A stretch of DNA of 64,000 nt, taken from Halichondria panicea (Eukaryota; Porifera; Demospongiae; Suberitida; Halichondriidae). Of the stretch, positions 21,941-33,132 are shown one piece after another. Made by a program: the position numbers and the translations under genes. The stretch is taken from contig NC_087377.1 of the NCBI RefSeq assembly GCF_963675165.1, forward strand, positions 11,084,632 to 11,148,631, given 5' to 3'. Under the pieces are notes generated by a model. The model ran no database searches. It was not told the origin of the DNA and saw nothing but the letters and a program-made list of their open reading frames with translations. Numbering within the stretch: the first letter of the stretch is position 1; each line of letters opens with the position of its first letter.

Positions 21941-24900
21941 ATGGATTTGCTGAGAAAGATACTAATTTTTGCTGTGATTCTACTCTGTTCTCAAGGATCG
22001 GAATCGTGAGCTATATACAATTAATACCTGTATAGATCAGGCTTCTATACTATAGTGCATGCATGGATGCATAATTATATATACAGGATCTCTGCTTCAT
22101 GCACTCAGCATGCATTTTTGAGCGTGATTTATACTATACTATATGCCTGATTGTTAATTGTATATACATGTATACAGCCTCGCTGTTGCGGGTGCGCCAC
22201 CACCGTGCAGCAGATTTAAGCGTTCTGCACCAAGCGGCTCTGACAGTGTTCAACGCTATCCTGACGAACTCTGCTGCATCGACTGTGAACCGAACCGTAA
22301 ATTGTTTCTCGTTATATAATATATAATATGGATGCATGGAACCTCTGTTTAACTTAATGATTCCTCCCAATAACATATAGACACTGTTTTGGAAGTTACA
22401 TTGATTTAGTATCCCGAGCGTACCAAGGGCACTAAAGTGGCTGAGGGCTTCTAAATCACATGGACACCTCCGAAACAGTGTCTAGATTACTATAGTGCGC
22501 ATGCATGCGCATTGTGCAAGTTTACTTTGCTTGACAACGGGATACTGCAGTTTTCGACACAATCCATAATTCCTGAATAATTATACGGAGAGGCGTATAA
22601 GAAGATTTTTCACAAGGGGGGCTCATAGTCATAGAACCCCAGGGTGGCGACTGCTGTCCATGCAGGGGGTGGCTGTTATATTATCAGAATTCTGTGAATT
22701 TGTTCAATTTCTATAGATATCACTTGTGCCAAGAGTTCACTAATGAACTCTTGCTTGCGTTCTTTGCTGAATGGGTGAATTCTCAAAAGCATTCTAATGA
22801 CGTCATTAAAAGCTACCAGATACCGTACAGTGGGAAATTTTCGCGGGTGCAAATTTTCGCGATTTGGCTCCAGAGCCCTCAGCAGAAATGTTCGGGGGTT
22901 CTAATATTCACGTTTTAATGCAGGAAACCACATCCACCAATACTTTACATGTGAAAATACCGGTGCGTGGGAGTTTATCCCGGTTTAAATTTTCGCGTTA
23001 CTGTTCTGCCCTCGAAAAGCGCGAAATTTTGCACCCCACGACATTTCCTGCTATACGGTATATGTTAGGCTAGCTGTGAGCTGTGGTGCATGCATGCATG
23101 GGTATAGATCTATCACTTCACATATTTAAACTTTTGAAACTTAGCCCATGATTGAAATAATCACGTATAATATAGATCAACACTTCAAGCGAAACAGTGC
23201 TCTCCAACAAGGGGGGGTGCTCCAGCCACCCCACTTCCTACGCCACTGATATAGCTGTACATGGAACTGTATCATTATGCCTTAATTAGTGCACGCTTTT
23301 GTCGGAGGCATGCATATATATACACAGTAGACTCTCGTTAATCCGGTCATCCTTGGGACAGTGCAGCTTGGCCGGAATAGCGAGGTGCATGGCTGTATTT
23401 CAGAAAAAGAATAGCCGTGGCTAAAAAACGACCTCACTTCGAATCTAATGACTAATTTGCGGTTCTGTATATATCGAGCTAGGATATGAATTATTCTGCT
23501 CTCTATATTTAAGCGTAATCTAGCTATAGCCAAACCACATGCACGTACCCCAAACATCATAATATCCGGCCGTAATAAACGTGCATTGAATACCTAGTTT
23601 GCATGGGGCAACCCTGCATGCAGTACTGGCCAGTATACGGAATAGCGAGTGGCCGCATTCAGGGCGAGTTTTGTGCAGTAAATATAGCTATAGCAATCCG
23701 TGCATGCCAACAAATGGTCGGTATTCAGAGAGCCGAAATAGCTCTAGATCTGTATATATATATTGGATAGTGCATGTGCATGTTCGTGTGTGTGACAGTG
23801 CATGCATGTGTATATACTATTGTAATTGCGTGCTTTATATACAGCTGCAATGCAGGTATCACGAGCCGGCTAATAAATTATTATACTAGCATAATTACAT
23901 TAATTTAATAGTATGTCATTTCACAAAGTGTCAATTCAGGTCTGTGCCCATTACTGAGATCTCCGAACAATGGTGTTGTCAGAGTGAACGATGGCAGAGC
24001 TACCTACACTTGCAACAATGGGTATACACTTTTTGGCTCATATTCTCGTTTTTGCTTGTCCAGTGGTAGCTGGTCTGGATCTAATCCCTCCTGCCAATTA
24101 AGTAAGCTGCTGCATGCATGCTTGTATGAATTATCTTATGAACATTAATTTTAGTTTCAGGAGCTACATGCCCTGTACTGAATAACCCAAGCAATGGTCA
24201 AGTGTCTGTTAGCTCACATGCTATTGGAGGGACAGCTATTTACAGCTGCAACACTGGATATGGACTGACTGGTTCATCTTCTCGTACTTGCTTATCCAGT
24301 TGTAACTGGTCTGGATCTAACCCCTCCTGTCAATTAAGTAAGCTATATTATAGTTTTTGTGTGAATTATCATTTTATTTTAGTTTCAAGACTGACATGCC
24401 CTGTACTGATTATCCCAAGCAATGGTCAAGTGTCCGTTAGCTCCTATTTTATTGGAGGCATAGCTACTTATAGCTGCAAAACTGGGTATAGACTCTCCGG
24501 TTCCTCTTCTCGTACTTGCTTGCGCGGTTGCTACTGGTCTGGATCTGATCCCTCCTGCCAATTAAGTAAGCTATATATAGTGCTTGTGGGAATTATCATC
24601 TATAGAAAATATATATAGTTGCAGAAAATTGCCCTGTACTGAATAACCCAAGCAATGGTCGAGTGTCCGTTAGCTCTTATGTTATTGGAGGGAGAGCTAT
24701 TTACAGCTGCAATATTGGGATAGACTATCTGGATCATCTTCTCGCACTTGCTCGTTCAGTGGCAGCTGGTCTGGATCCAATCCCTCCTGTCAAAGTAAGC
24801 TATATAATAGTGCTTTTGTGTGAATTATCATCCCTTATACTTTCGTACGAACATTGATTTGTAGGAAAGTGTCCCACACTGAATAACCCAAGAAATGGTC

Positions 24901-25220
24901 AAGTTTCCATTAGCTCTTATTATGGAGGAGGCAGAGCTACTTATTGCTGCAACACTGGGTATGAACTGTTTGGCTCATCTTATCGTACTTGCTCTTCTAG
25001 TGGCAGTTGGTCTGGATACAATTCCTCTTGTCGAAGTAAGCCGTATGCATGGTGTTTTGTGTGTGAAGTATCATCGCACCATTGTATATGATTTACGTAC
25101 CTATAATTATATTTACCATGCAAATTTCCACATACAGCTGTAGGAGACGGGCCACAAAGATATCCGAGGCTACAGGAGGAGGACCACATATATGGGAGGG
25201 GATGCAACATCCCATACTGA
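21941..25220 (+). CDS. Gene E: secreted five-sushi protein with a frameshift
   Basis: Exons: 21941-22005 (signal peptide; an in-frame ATG also at 21923), 22178-22296, 23940-24101, 24155-24337, 24383-24565, 24625-24794, 24865-25035 and 25138-25220 (stop TGA). Exon 2 gives a Cys-rich linker (APPPCSRF ... LCCIDCEPN). Each of the next five exons is one sushi/CCP module bounded by phase-1 introns, with the pattern CP.LN.PSNG, YSCN.GY, R.C and W.GS.PSC. Exon 24625-24794 is 170 bp against 171 bp in gene F: one T is missing in its NIGYRL-equivalent, so the reading frame is lost downstream unless this is an assembly error. The 25138 exon would end the protein with GRGCNIPY. A decayed copy of gene F's last exon lies near 25318. 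A secreted binding or complement-like role is inferred only from the modules. Confidence 0.7.
22382..22490. repeat. MITE with CACTGTTTTGGA ends
   Basis: CACTGTTTTGGAAGTTACAT at the left and the complementary CACCTCCGAAACAGTG at the right. The interior has ATCCCGAGCGTA and TCTAAATCACATG. Copies are at 61972-62104 (same place in gene F, so older than the duplication) and 35441-35565. Confidence 0.75.
22821..23060. repeat. Fold-back MITE in gene E intron
   Basis: TACCGTACAGTGGGAAATTT and the complementary CATTTCCTGCTATACGGTA ends, with TTTTCGCG-type arms. Gene F lacks it at the equivalent position, so it was gained by E (or lost by F) after the duplication. Confidence 0.75.
23325..23745. repeat. 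TA-type MITE in gene E intron
   Basis: An inverted, degraded copy of the element at 55814-56228. It starts CAGTAGACTCTCGTTAATCC and contains GGCCGGAATAGCGAGG, CCTCACTTCGAATCTAATGA and CCGGCCGTAATAAA. It is absent from gene F. Confidence 0.65.
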
Positions 25221-25317
25221 AAGACAATATAATCTCTATGACTATATACATTATTTAACTTGTATTTATGGTTGCTGCTATAATATAGATCTAGTAAAAG
25301 AGTGTTCTAGTTAACTT

Positions 25318-25532
25318 GTTTGATTTCTGTGCTGACAAACATGTATAGTCACTATAAATTTTGTTCTCTGCGTTCAATCTTATTCTCTCAGGGTGCACTA
25401 TACACAAGCGATCGCGAGTCAGTGATCAATTACAAATTAAGTTACTACAACAAGAAGGTGATAAGCCCATACTTATGTGTATGGTTGGTCATATACTCTG
25501 TATATTGGGTTGCTGCAGAGTTATTAAATTAA
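25318..25532 (+). pseudogene. Decayed copy of gene F terminal exon
   Basis: TTGATTTCTGTGCTGACAAA and later TACAACAAGAAGGTGATAAG match the last coding exon of gene F (63722-63948), but in the F frame there is an early TAG after GTA, and the middle is diverged. Gene E therefore ends differently from F. Confidence 0.6.
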
Positions 25533-25539
25533 TACTCTA

Positions 25540-26280
25540 GATCTAAAATAATGCTAACACAAAAGAAGGCTTGGCTTGGCACCATTGATTATCAATATAT
25601 GTTTACAATGACTAAAAGTATATGGGGGGGGGGGGGGGGGAGCTGGAGGGAGCCTCATGCATGGAGGGGCAGGCTTCTGCAGAAGTAATAATTTTATGCC
25701 CCTGCATGCATGTGCATGTCTAAATATAGACACCAGTAAAACCATAGGCAAGGGTGTGTAATTTAAAAGCTGTGATCATTGTGACTTGGAGGTGCATTGC
25801 CATGGATACAATCATTTGTAAGAGAATGTTCCATGGATTAATGAAACTATAATTAGCCTCCTTCACTGCATGGCCTCCATTTCCCTGGTGAAGTGCAGCC
25901 TGGGATCGAGGCTATAGACACTCATGCACCTCCTTTGAGTGTTCAGAATTATTAGCTGCCCTGGAGAGTTTGCATACAGCGGTGAAAAAAGTTCCAACAC
26001 TAGATAAAAACAGTTCAAGATTGACAAAAAAAGAGTAATCTACGCGCCAAACACTGCATCTAAATCTATATTATTACCATGCATCCAAATCTTTGTACTA
26101 TATCATCGAGAGGAGCACAAGTATACACCCTGTATATATATATAATGTGTTGTGTGTGCATACATGCATCTGCAAAAGGTAATTCAAGTACGAAAGTACG
26201 CTATGCTCCCCTGCCATTATTATAGTATTATGTACTTCATATAAAATTAAAAACCGCTGCTGCTACTAATACAAAGGCAG
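25540..26280. other. Intergenic, no gene
   Basis: A run of 16 G near 25625-25640 and a small inverted block TAGCCTCC ... GATCGAGGCTA at 25856-25915, a terminus seen at several places in the window (29045, 31422, 41475, 56490, 57705). No coding signal. Confidence 0.5.
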
Positions 26281-26281
26281 C

Positions 26282-26480
26282 TACCATATAGCGGGTAATT
26301 TTCGTGGGGCAAAATATTCGTGGTTTTCGTGGTTGGAGGTCTGACCACAAATGAAGCGACCTTGCCTACCTTTACCTACAATCCAAGCAGCAACCACGAA
26401 AATATTACCCATGCACGAAATGTCTCAATATTGCTGAACCACGAATATTTTGTCCCCCAAAAATTACCCGCTATACGGTA
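26282..26480. repeat. Fold-back MITE, TACCATATAGCGGG copy
   Basis: Ends TACCATATAGCGGGTAATTT and AAATTACCCGCTATACGGTA, with arms complementary over most of their length. Same family as 15235-15442. Confidence 0.8.
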
Positions 26481-26893
26481 TATAGCATAACAGATACCAA
26501 TGAATTTTACTATATCACACCCATGCATGCACTTTATCAATTAATCTCCAATTAGTGGTATATTTGTCAACAAAGCATACAACTTTTGGAAAAAATACTA
26601 AAAAGGTATAGTGCTATTATTACTATAATTAGCAGAACGAATAGCTGAAGGACTTAAAAGAGCTGTCTCATAATAGTACTCTCTTTTACTCTATACTCAG
26701 TCTGGGTAGCTATAGGACTAAGGCCCCTCCCATGTTTTGTCCGCCCTGAAATTTGGCTGGGGGAAGTTGACACTTCGATGTTGGTGTACTTCATATAAAG
26801 CAACGGACTATACATGCAAGCCAAATTAACCCAAGGACTTACTTAATAATTATAAAACACAGAAGACCCAAAAATAAACTCTATAGCATGACC

Positions 26894-27003
26894 CAGAGGA
26901 GGTACGACATCTGCATGTCAAAGGAAACGTTTTAGACACACATTCCTTAGGTCAAAGTTCGGAATGTATGTGTTAAAGACAAGCGGATGTCGTACCTCCT
27001 CTG
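26894..27003. repeat. 110-bp MITE with 9-bp duplication and an empty paralogous site
   Basis: Inverted ends CAGAGGAGGTACGACATC and GATGTCGTACCTCCTCTG, flanked by AGCATGACC at 26885-26893 and 27004-27012. The paralogous flank of C2 has the uninterrupted site AGTATGACC at 37472-37480 followed by the same TCCACTC. So this is a true insertion that postdates the C1/C2 duplication. Confidence 0.85.
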
Positions 27004-27165
27004 AGCATGACCTCCACTCAAATAATTAATAATTCTCATGTTCATAAATAATATAGAAGTACACAAAGTAGTACGCGTGCAAAAGAATGTGACGCAAAAA
27101 TAAAATGCACAGTATAATTATGATATAATTATGTATTGTTTTGGTATAATTATCAAGTTTATATT

Positions 27166-28329
27166 TTAAGTCAGATTCTCGTAAGGTCTATATGGATGTA
27201 CAGAGAGATCACGTTTGCATGTTTGTTGACCCAACAGAAACTTTGAGGTAATATTTAGTGTTAACCATTGCTGTAAAATAGGCTCAACTGAATTTCGATA
27301 CTTTTCTGGTTCTTCGGATCGAATGTCAGCGACAAAAAGATTGAAGGCATCCTGACCAGGATACTTTCGTACGTAACCGCGATGCTTATCGTTAGGTGTT
27401 CTAAAACGAGGGTCAGTAACTACTTGTCCATTAAACCGGATATTCAACCTGACGTTTGTATACTCTTGTGAGTACCACCAGCTCACTGAATCGTACTTTG
27501 ATACGTATGGAAGTATGTAGTCTATCGCTTGATAGTGATAGGCAATAAAGAGGCCATCTATTCTATATATTTGTAAGTATCCTGTGACTTCACAATTCGA
27601 TCGCTCGGAAATAATTTTTTTAGGGAATTTACATCGCCCGGAATAATCAAGGATGATAACTACAGCGGGTTGAAAGGTCTTGAGAGATTTCTCGTACATC
27701 CTAAATGGATTCTGTCTACTCTTTTTATCTACTGGTATTAGTTGAACATCGTCGTCCATGAAAATGTAGTGGATGTACTTTTCTTTCCTTTCTTTGGCTG
27801 TTTCGTAAAGTAAGTTTCTTCCGGTAGTCCAGGTTTTACTAGAATTGAATATGTATTGGACATGAGGCAATGACGTGTCAGCGCACTTCGTCTTGTAACT
27901 GAGGATGATGACATCACACTGACATGCTTCAGAGTCACCAATCACTTCAGGAGACTTTAGATAAGTTGGAATACAGCTTTCTGTTTGTGTTAGATAGATA
28001 AAGCGAGTTGGTGCAACCACCGTGGAGAGGTTTGTTTCAATAGCATTGACCTGTTCAGTCGGTACCTTCCTTGAGTGCTCAATATCATTAGTTGTGACCA
28101 TCGTAGAGGGTTTTGTTTCAATAGCATCGACCTGCTCAGTCGGCACCTCCTTTGAGTGTTCAGTAATATTAGCTGTGACCACCGTGGAGAGTTTTGTCAA
28201 AGGCATATTATACGGCCTTGCCAATGCCGAGGTCGAGGTGAAGCGTATGCTTGGAAAATACGATAGCATTGCGATACTGCCAAGCAAAACAAACAATACC
28301 ACCACCTTAAAAGTGCGTTGATTCACCAT
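27166..28329 (-). CDS. C1: type II membrane glycosyltransferase-like protein
   Basis: A single intronless ORF of 387 residues. A short basic N-terminus and a hydrophobic segment at about 8-25 (VVVLFVLLGSIAMLSYF) indicate a type II anchor. A Ser/Thr-rich stalk at about 45-105 holds tandem copies of a 27-residue unit (core EVPTEQVDAIET). The lumenal domain has CDVIILSYKTKC at 138-149 and YIFMDDDV at 188-195, a DxD-type metal/nucleotide-sugar motif as in GT-A glycosyltransferases, then SWWYSQEYTN and a conserved Cys near the C-terminus. Likely a Golgi enzyme; donor and acceptor unknown. I do not recognise a named family. Copies C2 and C3 and several pseudogenes lie nearby on the same strand. Confidence 0.8.
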   Translation of the reverse strand: MVNQRTFKVVVLFVLLGSIAMLSYFPSIRFTSTSALARPYNMPLTKLSTVVTANITEHSKEVPTEQVDAIETKPSTMVTTNDIEHSRKVPTEQVNAIETNLSTVVAPTRFIYLTQTESCIPTYLKSPEVIGDSEACQCDVIILSYKTKCADTSLPHVQYIFNSSKTWTTGRNLLYETAKERKEKYIHYIFMDDDVQLIPVDKKSRQNPFRMYEKSLKTFQPAVVIILDYSGRCKFPKKIISERSNCEVTGYLQIYRIDGLFIAYHYQAIDYILPYVSKYDSVSWWYSQEYTNVRLNIRFNGQVVTDPRFRTPNDKHRGYVRKYPGQDAFNLFVADIRSEEPEKYRNSVEPILQQWLTLNITSKFLLGQQTCKRDLSVHPYRPYENLT

Positions 28330-29135
28330 TCTTCACTTTTTCTGCTTATCAATATGCAATAGAGCTAGCTAGCTCATATAGAACACTTGTCCTTCCACAC
28401 CACACCAGGATCAGAACAAGATCGGTCGATCGACAGAGCTAGAGGACTCCGAAAGGGATTGATCTGGCGCCTAGACTCGAACTCGCTGGCCAACTCCCAA
28501 AATCACTACTCCAAATACTGATGATGGGAGTGGCCAGCGAGTCTATAGCCTCGAGCCGATTTTAATCTGCCTGGATTCGAGGCTAGCGAGTCTATATACT
28601 TTTACTGGCAACAACAATCTGGGAGGGAGCGTGCTATCAACTTGTGAATGTTGCATGATATTGGATTCTGTGGCAGATTGGATAGTATCATGAATGTGAT
28701 TATTCTTTGAAGTTCTGCTGAGCTGTTCAATTAGGACACTTGAAAAAAAAAAAGTTTAAAACCAGCTATACCGCATGTAGGACTGAGTAGTATCCATTGG
28801 TAGACCCTCTGGACTATCTTGCATGGTAGCCATAGAATATTTTCGAAGAGGAAGCAGCAAGCCATTTGTGTACACAGGCACTTCACAAGTGGACACAAGC
28901 ACTACAATAGTCTACATGCTTGCTAAGCAGCTTAGTTGACCAGAGTGCAGCTTTTAAAGGCCACACATATTTCTATCGAGGCAGCAGCAAGGCATAAAAT
29001 CGATGGGTTAGTTTGTGCACAGCCATTGACCCATTCCCATCTCTACTTAGCCTCGATCCCAGGCCGATCCGTCTCCAATTGAACGCTAGGTCGCCTAACA
29101 TTCCAGGCCAAATTGCTTTTCGTTTTTGCTAGTGT
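28330..29135. other. Upstream of C1, repeats only
   Basis: Holds a fold-back around 28450-28605 with CTGGCCAACTCCC and GGGAGTGGCCAG arms and two AGCGAGTCTATA blocks. It also contains TAGCCTCGATCCCAGGCCGA at 29046. No coding exon was seen. Confidence 0.5.
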
Positions 29136-29258
29136 TTTGAGCCTATTTTACAACAACAATGGTTAAAAAATCTTAACCCGAAGTGGATGTTGGGCCAACA
29201 AACATGCGAACGGGATTTGTCTGTACATCCACATAGACCTTACGAGAATCTGACTTAA
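29136..29258 (+). pseudogene. 3' fragment of the DDD-protein family, opposite strand
   Basis: An open stretch of 40 codons beginning FEPILQQ and ending RPYENLT stop, the exact C-terminus of this family. The downstream 29260-29400 matches the 3' flank of C3 (41850-41995). It is an inverted fragment copied from a C3-like gene, with no 5' part. Confidence 0.8.
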
Positions 29259-29259
29259 A

Positions 29260-30560
29260 AATAAACATTCCTACACATGTACTACACGTCTATACAAGTA
29301 TTAATTTTTGTGTATTTATTTTTAGTAGTGTAATAACTTTGCATTGAGTTTGTCCCTAGAAGTTATGTGGTCAATTATGGCTTCATTTATGGTTTATGTG
29401 GTTGACAAGTGTATATGCCAGGGACTTTTATAAAACCATTACTTTGACCATACATTCACCTTCATTGAGCCAAACACCACCATGTGCATGGATTCTGTCG
29501 AGGTGGGGGCAGAAGAATATATGAGACTGCATGCATGGTGTACATGCAAAAATGTACATTCTGCATGTACACTGTAACAAGATGCATGTATACAGTAACA
29601 TTATACATAGCTGCAAACACAACCATATTTAAGATCAGATAGCTATAGCTATATATAGGGCATGCAATACCAAATGAAAGAGCTATGGAGAGTCAGAGAC
29701 CGTGAGACATACCTATACCCTCCTATATATGAGGAGAATCATATTGCAAACTATACATACAACACAGTTTGTAACTTCTAGGAACTTCCTGTTAAAATCT
29801 GACCCATCACAATTATTATTCACCTTGTCCAAATGTAAAGTCATACTGTAAAGCATCGACTATTATTATAAAATAGTTGCATGCGGCTCTCTCACATGAT
29901 CCATTGGTATTTGGTCCCCATGTTGGCTATTGAGAGGAGGGAGGGTTTCTCGTGGAACACCTCATCCTTGAACATACCACTGTAGAAGGACTCCTAGCTC
30001 ATACACACCCGTTCCATTACCTGTGTGACATGAGGTGTGTGCATAGGTGTGTGGTGGTGTGCATGTATGGAGACAGGGGCGGATCTAGAAAAGAAGGTAG
30101 ATATATAGGTGCTTATTTTTTCTGTGCTTTTTGGTGTTTCCTCCAATCCTGCAAATGTTCACATTGCAAATTTTTGAAGGTCTTGTAGTATACAGTGGCT
30201 TGAATGTGCGTTTGCACTCCCCTCTCTCCCGTACAAGCATTTAAGACAGTGTCGCACACAAGTACATACATGCACATTACAAGTATATATAATTATACAC
30301 ATTCACAATTTATTTGCTATAATTATGCTTCCTTGATTGCTATGTCAAAGAAACATTGTGAAAGAGAAGCAGGCACCATAATTATATGTATCGATCTCTA
30401 TATTACCACATGTCTTTCGGCTATAGATGAGAGTTGCCGTCAACATGCATGGCTATACGTTTGGGATAGTTCGACACAGGTGTGTCCATTTGCTTGCATG
30501 ATGGGCCTGGCCACGGATGAGAGCTGAGTGCTGGGTAGACTGCATGGGTTATATAGCTGT
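29260..30560. other. Intergenic, no gene
   Basis: The first 140 bp match the C3 3' flank. The remainder is AT-rich. A single CAGGGGCGGATCTAG at 30074 looks like one end of a hAT element without a partner. Small open frames here show no domain features. Confidence 0.45.
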
Positions 30561-30970
30561 ATTTATGGATGTGTACCACCATTCACCAGTGAGGTCCAAC
30601 AAATCTCTTGACAAAATCTGTGGAGCCGATTGCCGCTCCTATATTATAGGTATGTTCTTCTGTCAGTTGAGATGTTCACTCCTGTCTTGGTAAACGCGTT
30701 GGTTCCAAGCGTGCATGTGTGATCTTCTCTTGTTACCATCCTGTTTTCTTAGCATTCGGTAGTCAGCGCTTTCTTGGGATAGTTAAGCGCCATGCAGGCA
30801 TAGTCTTTTGGACGACCTGGCACTTCATGATCAGTGTGTTGGTGCGTCCGCGAAAAATAATGCCTCACTTTCATCCGACTCAAAGGCAGCCCAATAGCTG
30901 CGTGCACAGCGGCTTCGATGCCTGTCCTCAACACAATTGCTATGATGGCAGCCTGAAATTTTTTGGATAA
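30560..30970 (-). pseudogene. Retroelement RT-domain remnant
   Basis: Minus-strand frames give IEAAVHA and then, after a frame change, FESDESEALFFADA. Nearer 30620-30690 they give NISTDRRTYL and IGAAIGSTDFVKRFV. These blocks resemble segments on either side of the reverse transcriptase core of the family whose C-terminus lies at 7600-8440. The catalytic core is missing and frames are broken. The identification is from memory of family blocks. Confidence 0.5.
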
Positions 30971-30999
30971 TAAATTGGTTTGACTATGATATGGCTAGC

Positions 31000-32284
31000 A
31001 CGGCTTTGGATGATTTTTGGCGATGTGTCCCCCAAATCCGAATATATCATGCAGGGTTTTCATTGAAGCAAAATTGGCAACATCTCAATTTGAGAAAAGA
31101 GCTACAAGTGCATTATAGTTTCTTCACCTATATACACATTGATAGAGTCCATTGTTAGTTCCGTAACTATATATATACATCATTATACCGGACAAAAAAC
31201 ACTATTAATCTCAAGTACACCTCCTTCTCGATAAAAACAAACCAATCATGCACAGTAAATTCATCGCAGCATAAACCCCAATATATCCAAGCTTTGTCAC
31301 CCTCTTAACAATTAAACAATTCACCAATTAATGCACTTATTTAATGTCATTTTATATAACATGCTCTTTTTATTTGTGTTTTGCCTGTGGTGCTAACTCT
31401 GGGACCCCTGCTTGGTTTGCTTTAGCCTCGATTCAAGGCCGATTAAAATACGGCCTGGTACCTATTGCAGAGGTGATAGTGTGCATGCACTTCAAATTAC
31501 CCAGTATATGGGTAATCGTACTACGAACGTAAAACTTTAGTAAATTGTACCGGAAATTAGTCCGTATACTAATACTTTATCTCTATATGACTGAGTTCTG
31601 TGAAGCTGTGGCTTATGCCGCTAGTTTTAAGACAAAAGAGGCTCTCATCTACGTCTAGGATTCATTGGATGGTCCTATATATATATAGCCGGGTTGTCTT
31701 CGCGAGTAGCAGTTTGAGGCATCATACACTTCCCATATATAGCCTGTACAGATCCAAGGTAAGACATCCTGACCATACAACCTTCATTCTGGCTTAAGAC
31801 TAGTGTGAAAGCCTTCTGGAACAATGCAATAGAGAGTTAAGCTGATGTACAAAGATAGAAAATAGATGAGAGAAAGAAAAAAGGGGATTCCTCATCCAGA
31901 TTCCACGAAAATTAAATCCGCGAAAATTTATACTTTAGACTAGTGACAGTAGTGTGAAAGCCAATGATTATGATAATGATTATCCAAATGTGTTGAGCAA
32001 AGTACAGCTCTTTGCTGCCTCTAATTTCATCACCAGCTGACTGGACTTCTGCAATCTGATTGATCAAGACAGAATTCCGTCTTGGTAAATAAAACTATGA
32101 CAAGAGTGCTCAGACGGTGTTCCCAAAGGAACAAAGGAAAGGTGGCTGATTCATGTGACTATAATATAGCATGCTGCTATTCCACGAAAATTAAATCCGC
32201 AAAAACCTTTCTATTAAAAGGCATATCTGCAAAAATGTATACCCTCGAAATAATTATATCCGCTACAGTAGATAGAAGCGCTAT
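31000..32284. other. Intergenic, no gene
   Basis: AT-rich. TAGCCTCGATTCAAGGCCGA at 31424 is a lone TIR-like block. Near 31905-31935 and 32180-32265 there are CCACGAAAATTAAATCCGCG pieces of another fold-back repeat (compare 17870 and 35195). Confidence 0.45.
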
Positions 32285-32500
32285 ATACCGTATATATAGC
32301 TGGTAATTTTCGTGGTGCAAAATATTTGTGGTTTTCGTGGTTGAAGTTCTGACCACAAATATTTTACCCACGAATGAAGCGACCCTGCCTACCTTTACCT
32401 GCAGTTCAAGCTCCAACCACGAAAATATTACCCACGAAATGTCTCAAAATTGTTGAACCATAAATGTTTTGTCCCCCGAAAATTACCCCGCTATATGGTA
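32285..32500. repeat. Fold-back MITE
   Basis: A diverged copy of the TACCGTATAGCGGG family, ending AAATTACCCCGCTATATGGT. The arms carry TTTTCGTGGTTGAAG and complementary CCACGAAAATATTACCCACG. Confidence 0.65.
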
Positions 32501-32607
32501 GCTTCATCATCCTCAATCCATGCAGCGATTCCAGGCCGCTGAGAACTATTCAAGGGGCTGGAGTCAAGGCTACCCGGCCTATATACTTGTAACCATAAAG
32601 AACCATG

Positions 32608-32843
32608 TAGCCTCCTTCGCAGGCCCTCCTTTTTCTGTTTTTTGTCACAATAAGAATTAAGAGGAAAATTGGAGGAACAAAGAAAGAAAGAGGAAGTGAC
32701 AAAGAAAAAAGGAGAGCCTGCCCTTGCTCCTTTTCTTTGTCTCTTCCTTCTTTCTTTCTTTGTTCCTCCAATTTTGTCCCGTATCAGTTTAAACTTTGTA
32801 CTTTGTAGCAAAGAAGAAAAAGGAGAGGCTGCAAAGGAGGCTA
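32608..32843. repeat. Mutator-like MITE, second copy
   Basis: A 236-bp element with ends TAGCCTCCTTCGCAGGCCCT and GGCTGCAAAGGAGGCTA, flanked by an exact AGAACCATG duplication at 32599-32607 and 32844-32852. Its interior contains a second hairpin with AAAGAAAGAAAGAGGAAG-type purine arms. Same family as 18251-18412. Confidence 0.85.
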
Positions 32844-33132
32844 AGAACCATGCACATTCCACTGTTGCCATACCTTATCCATTATAATTATGTTGTTTAC
32901 TAGGTGTAACCACACATAATAGAACCACATTCCACTAGCTGTTGTCCATAATTCCTTTTTGCATATAATTATGCAATAAAAGCTGGTTATAGGTGTAAAC
33001 ATTGAACCATAATTATGCATTCCGATGTTGTCAGTAGGGATAATTACATGCTAATATAATAATAATATTTAACTATATAGGTATCAAAGTCATTCCACTA
33101 AAAAGGGATATATAATAGATGAATGTTTTGTA

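Noticed and set aside
22088..22140. Possible exon GATCTCTGCTTCATGCACTC with GTGATT donor in gene E (and the same in F)
   Set aside because: Its exit phase does not match the next exon, and direct joining of the signal exon to 22178 is in phase.
28022..28321. Plus-strand open frame opposite C1
   Set aside because: Shadow of the repetitive stalk on the minus strand; no independent support.
32491..32887. Open frames on both strands over purine/pyrimidine hairpin
   Set aside because: Explained by the Mutator-like MITE at 32608-32843 and its inner hairpin.
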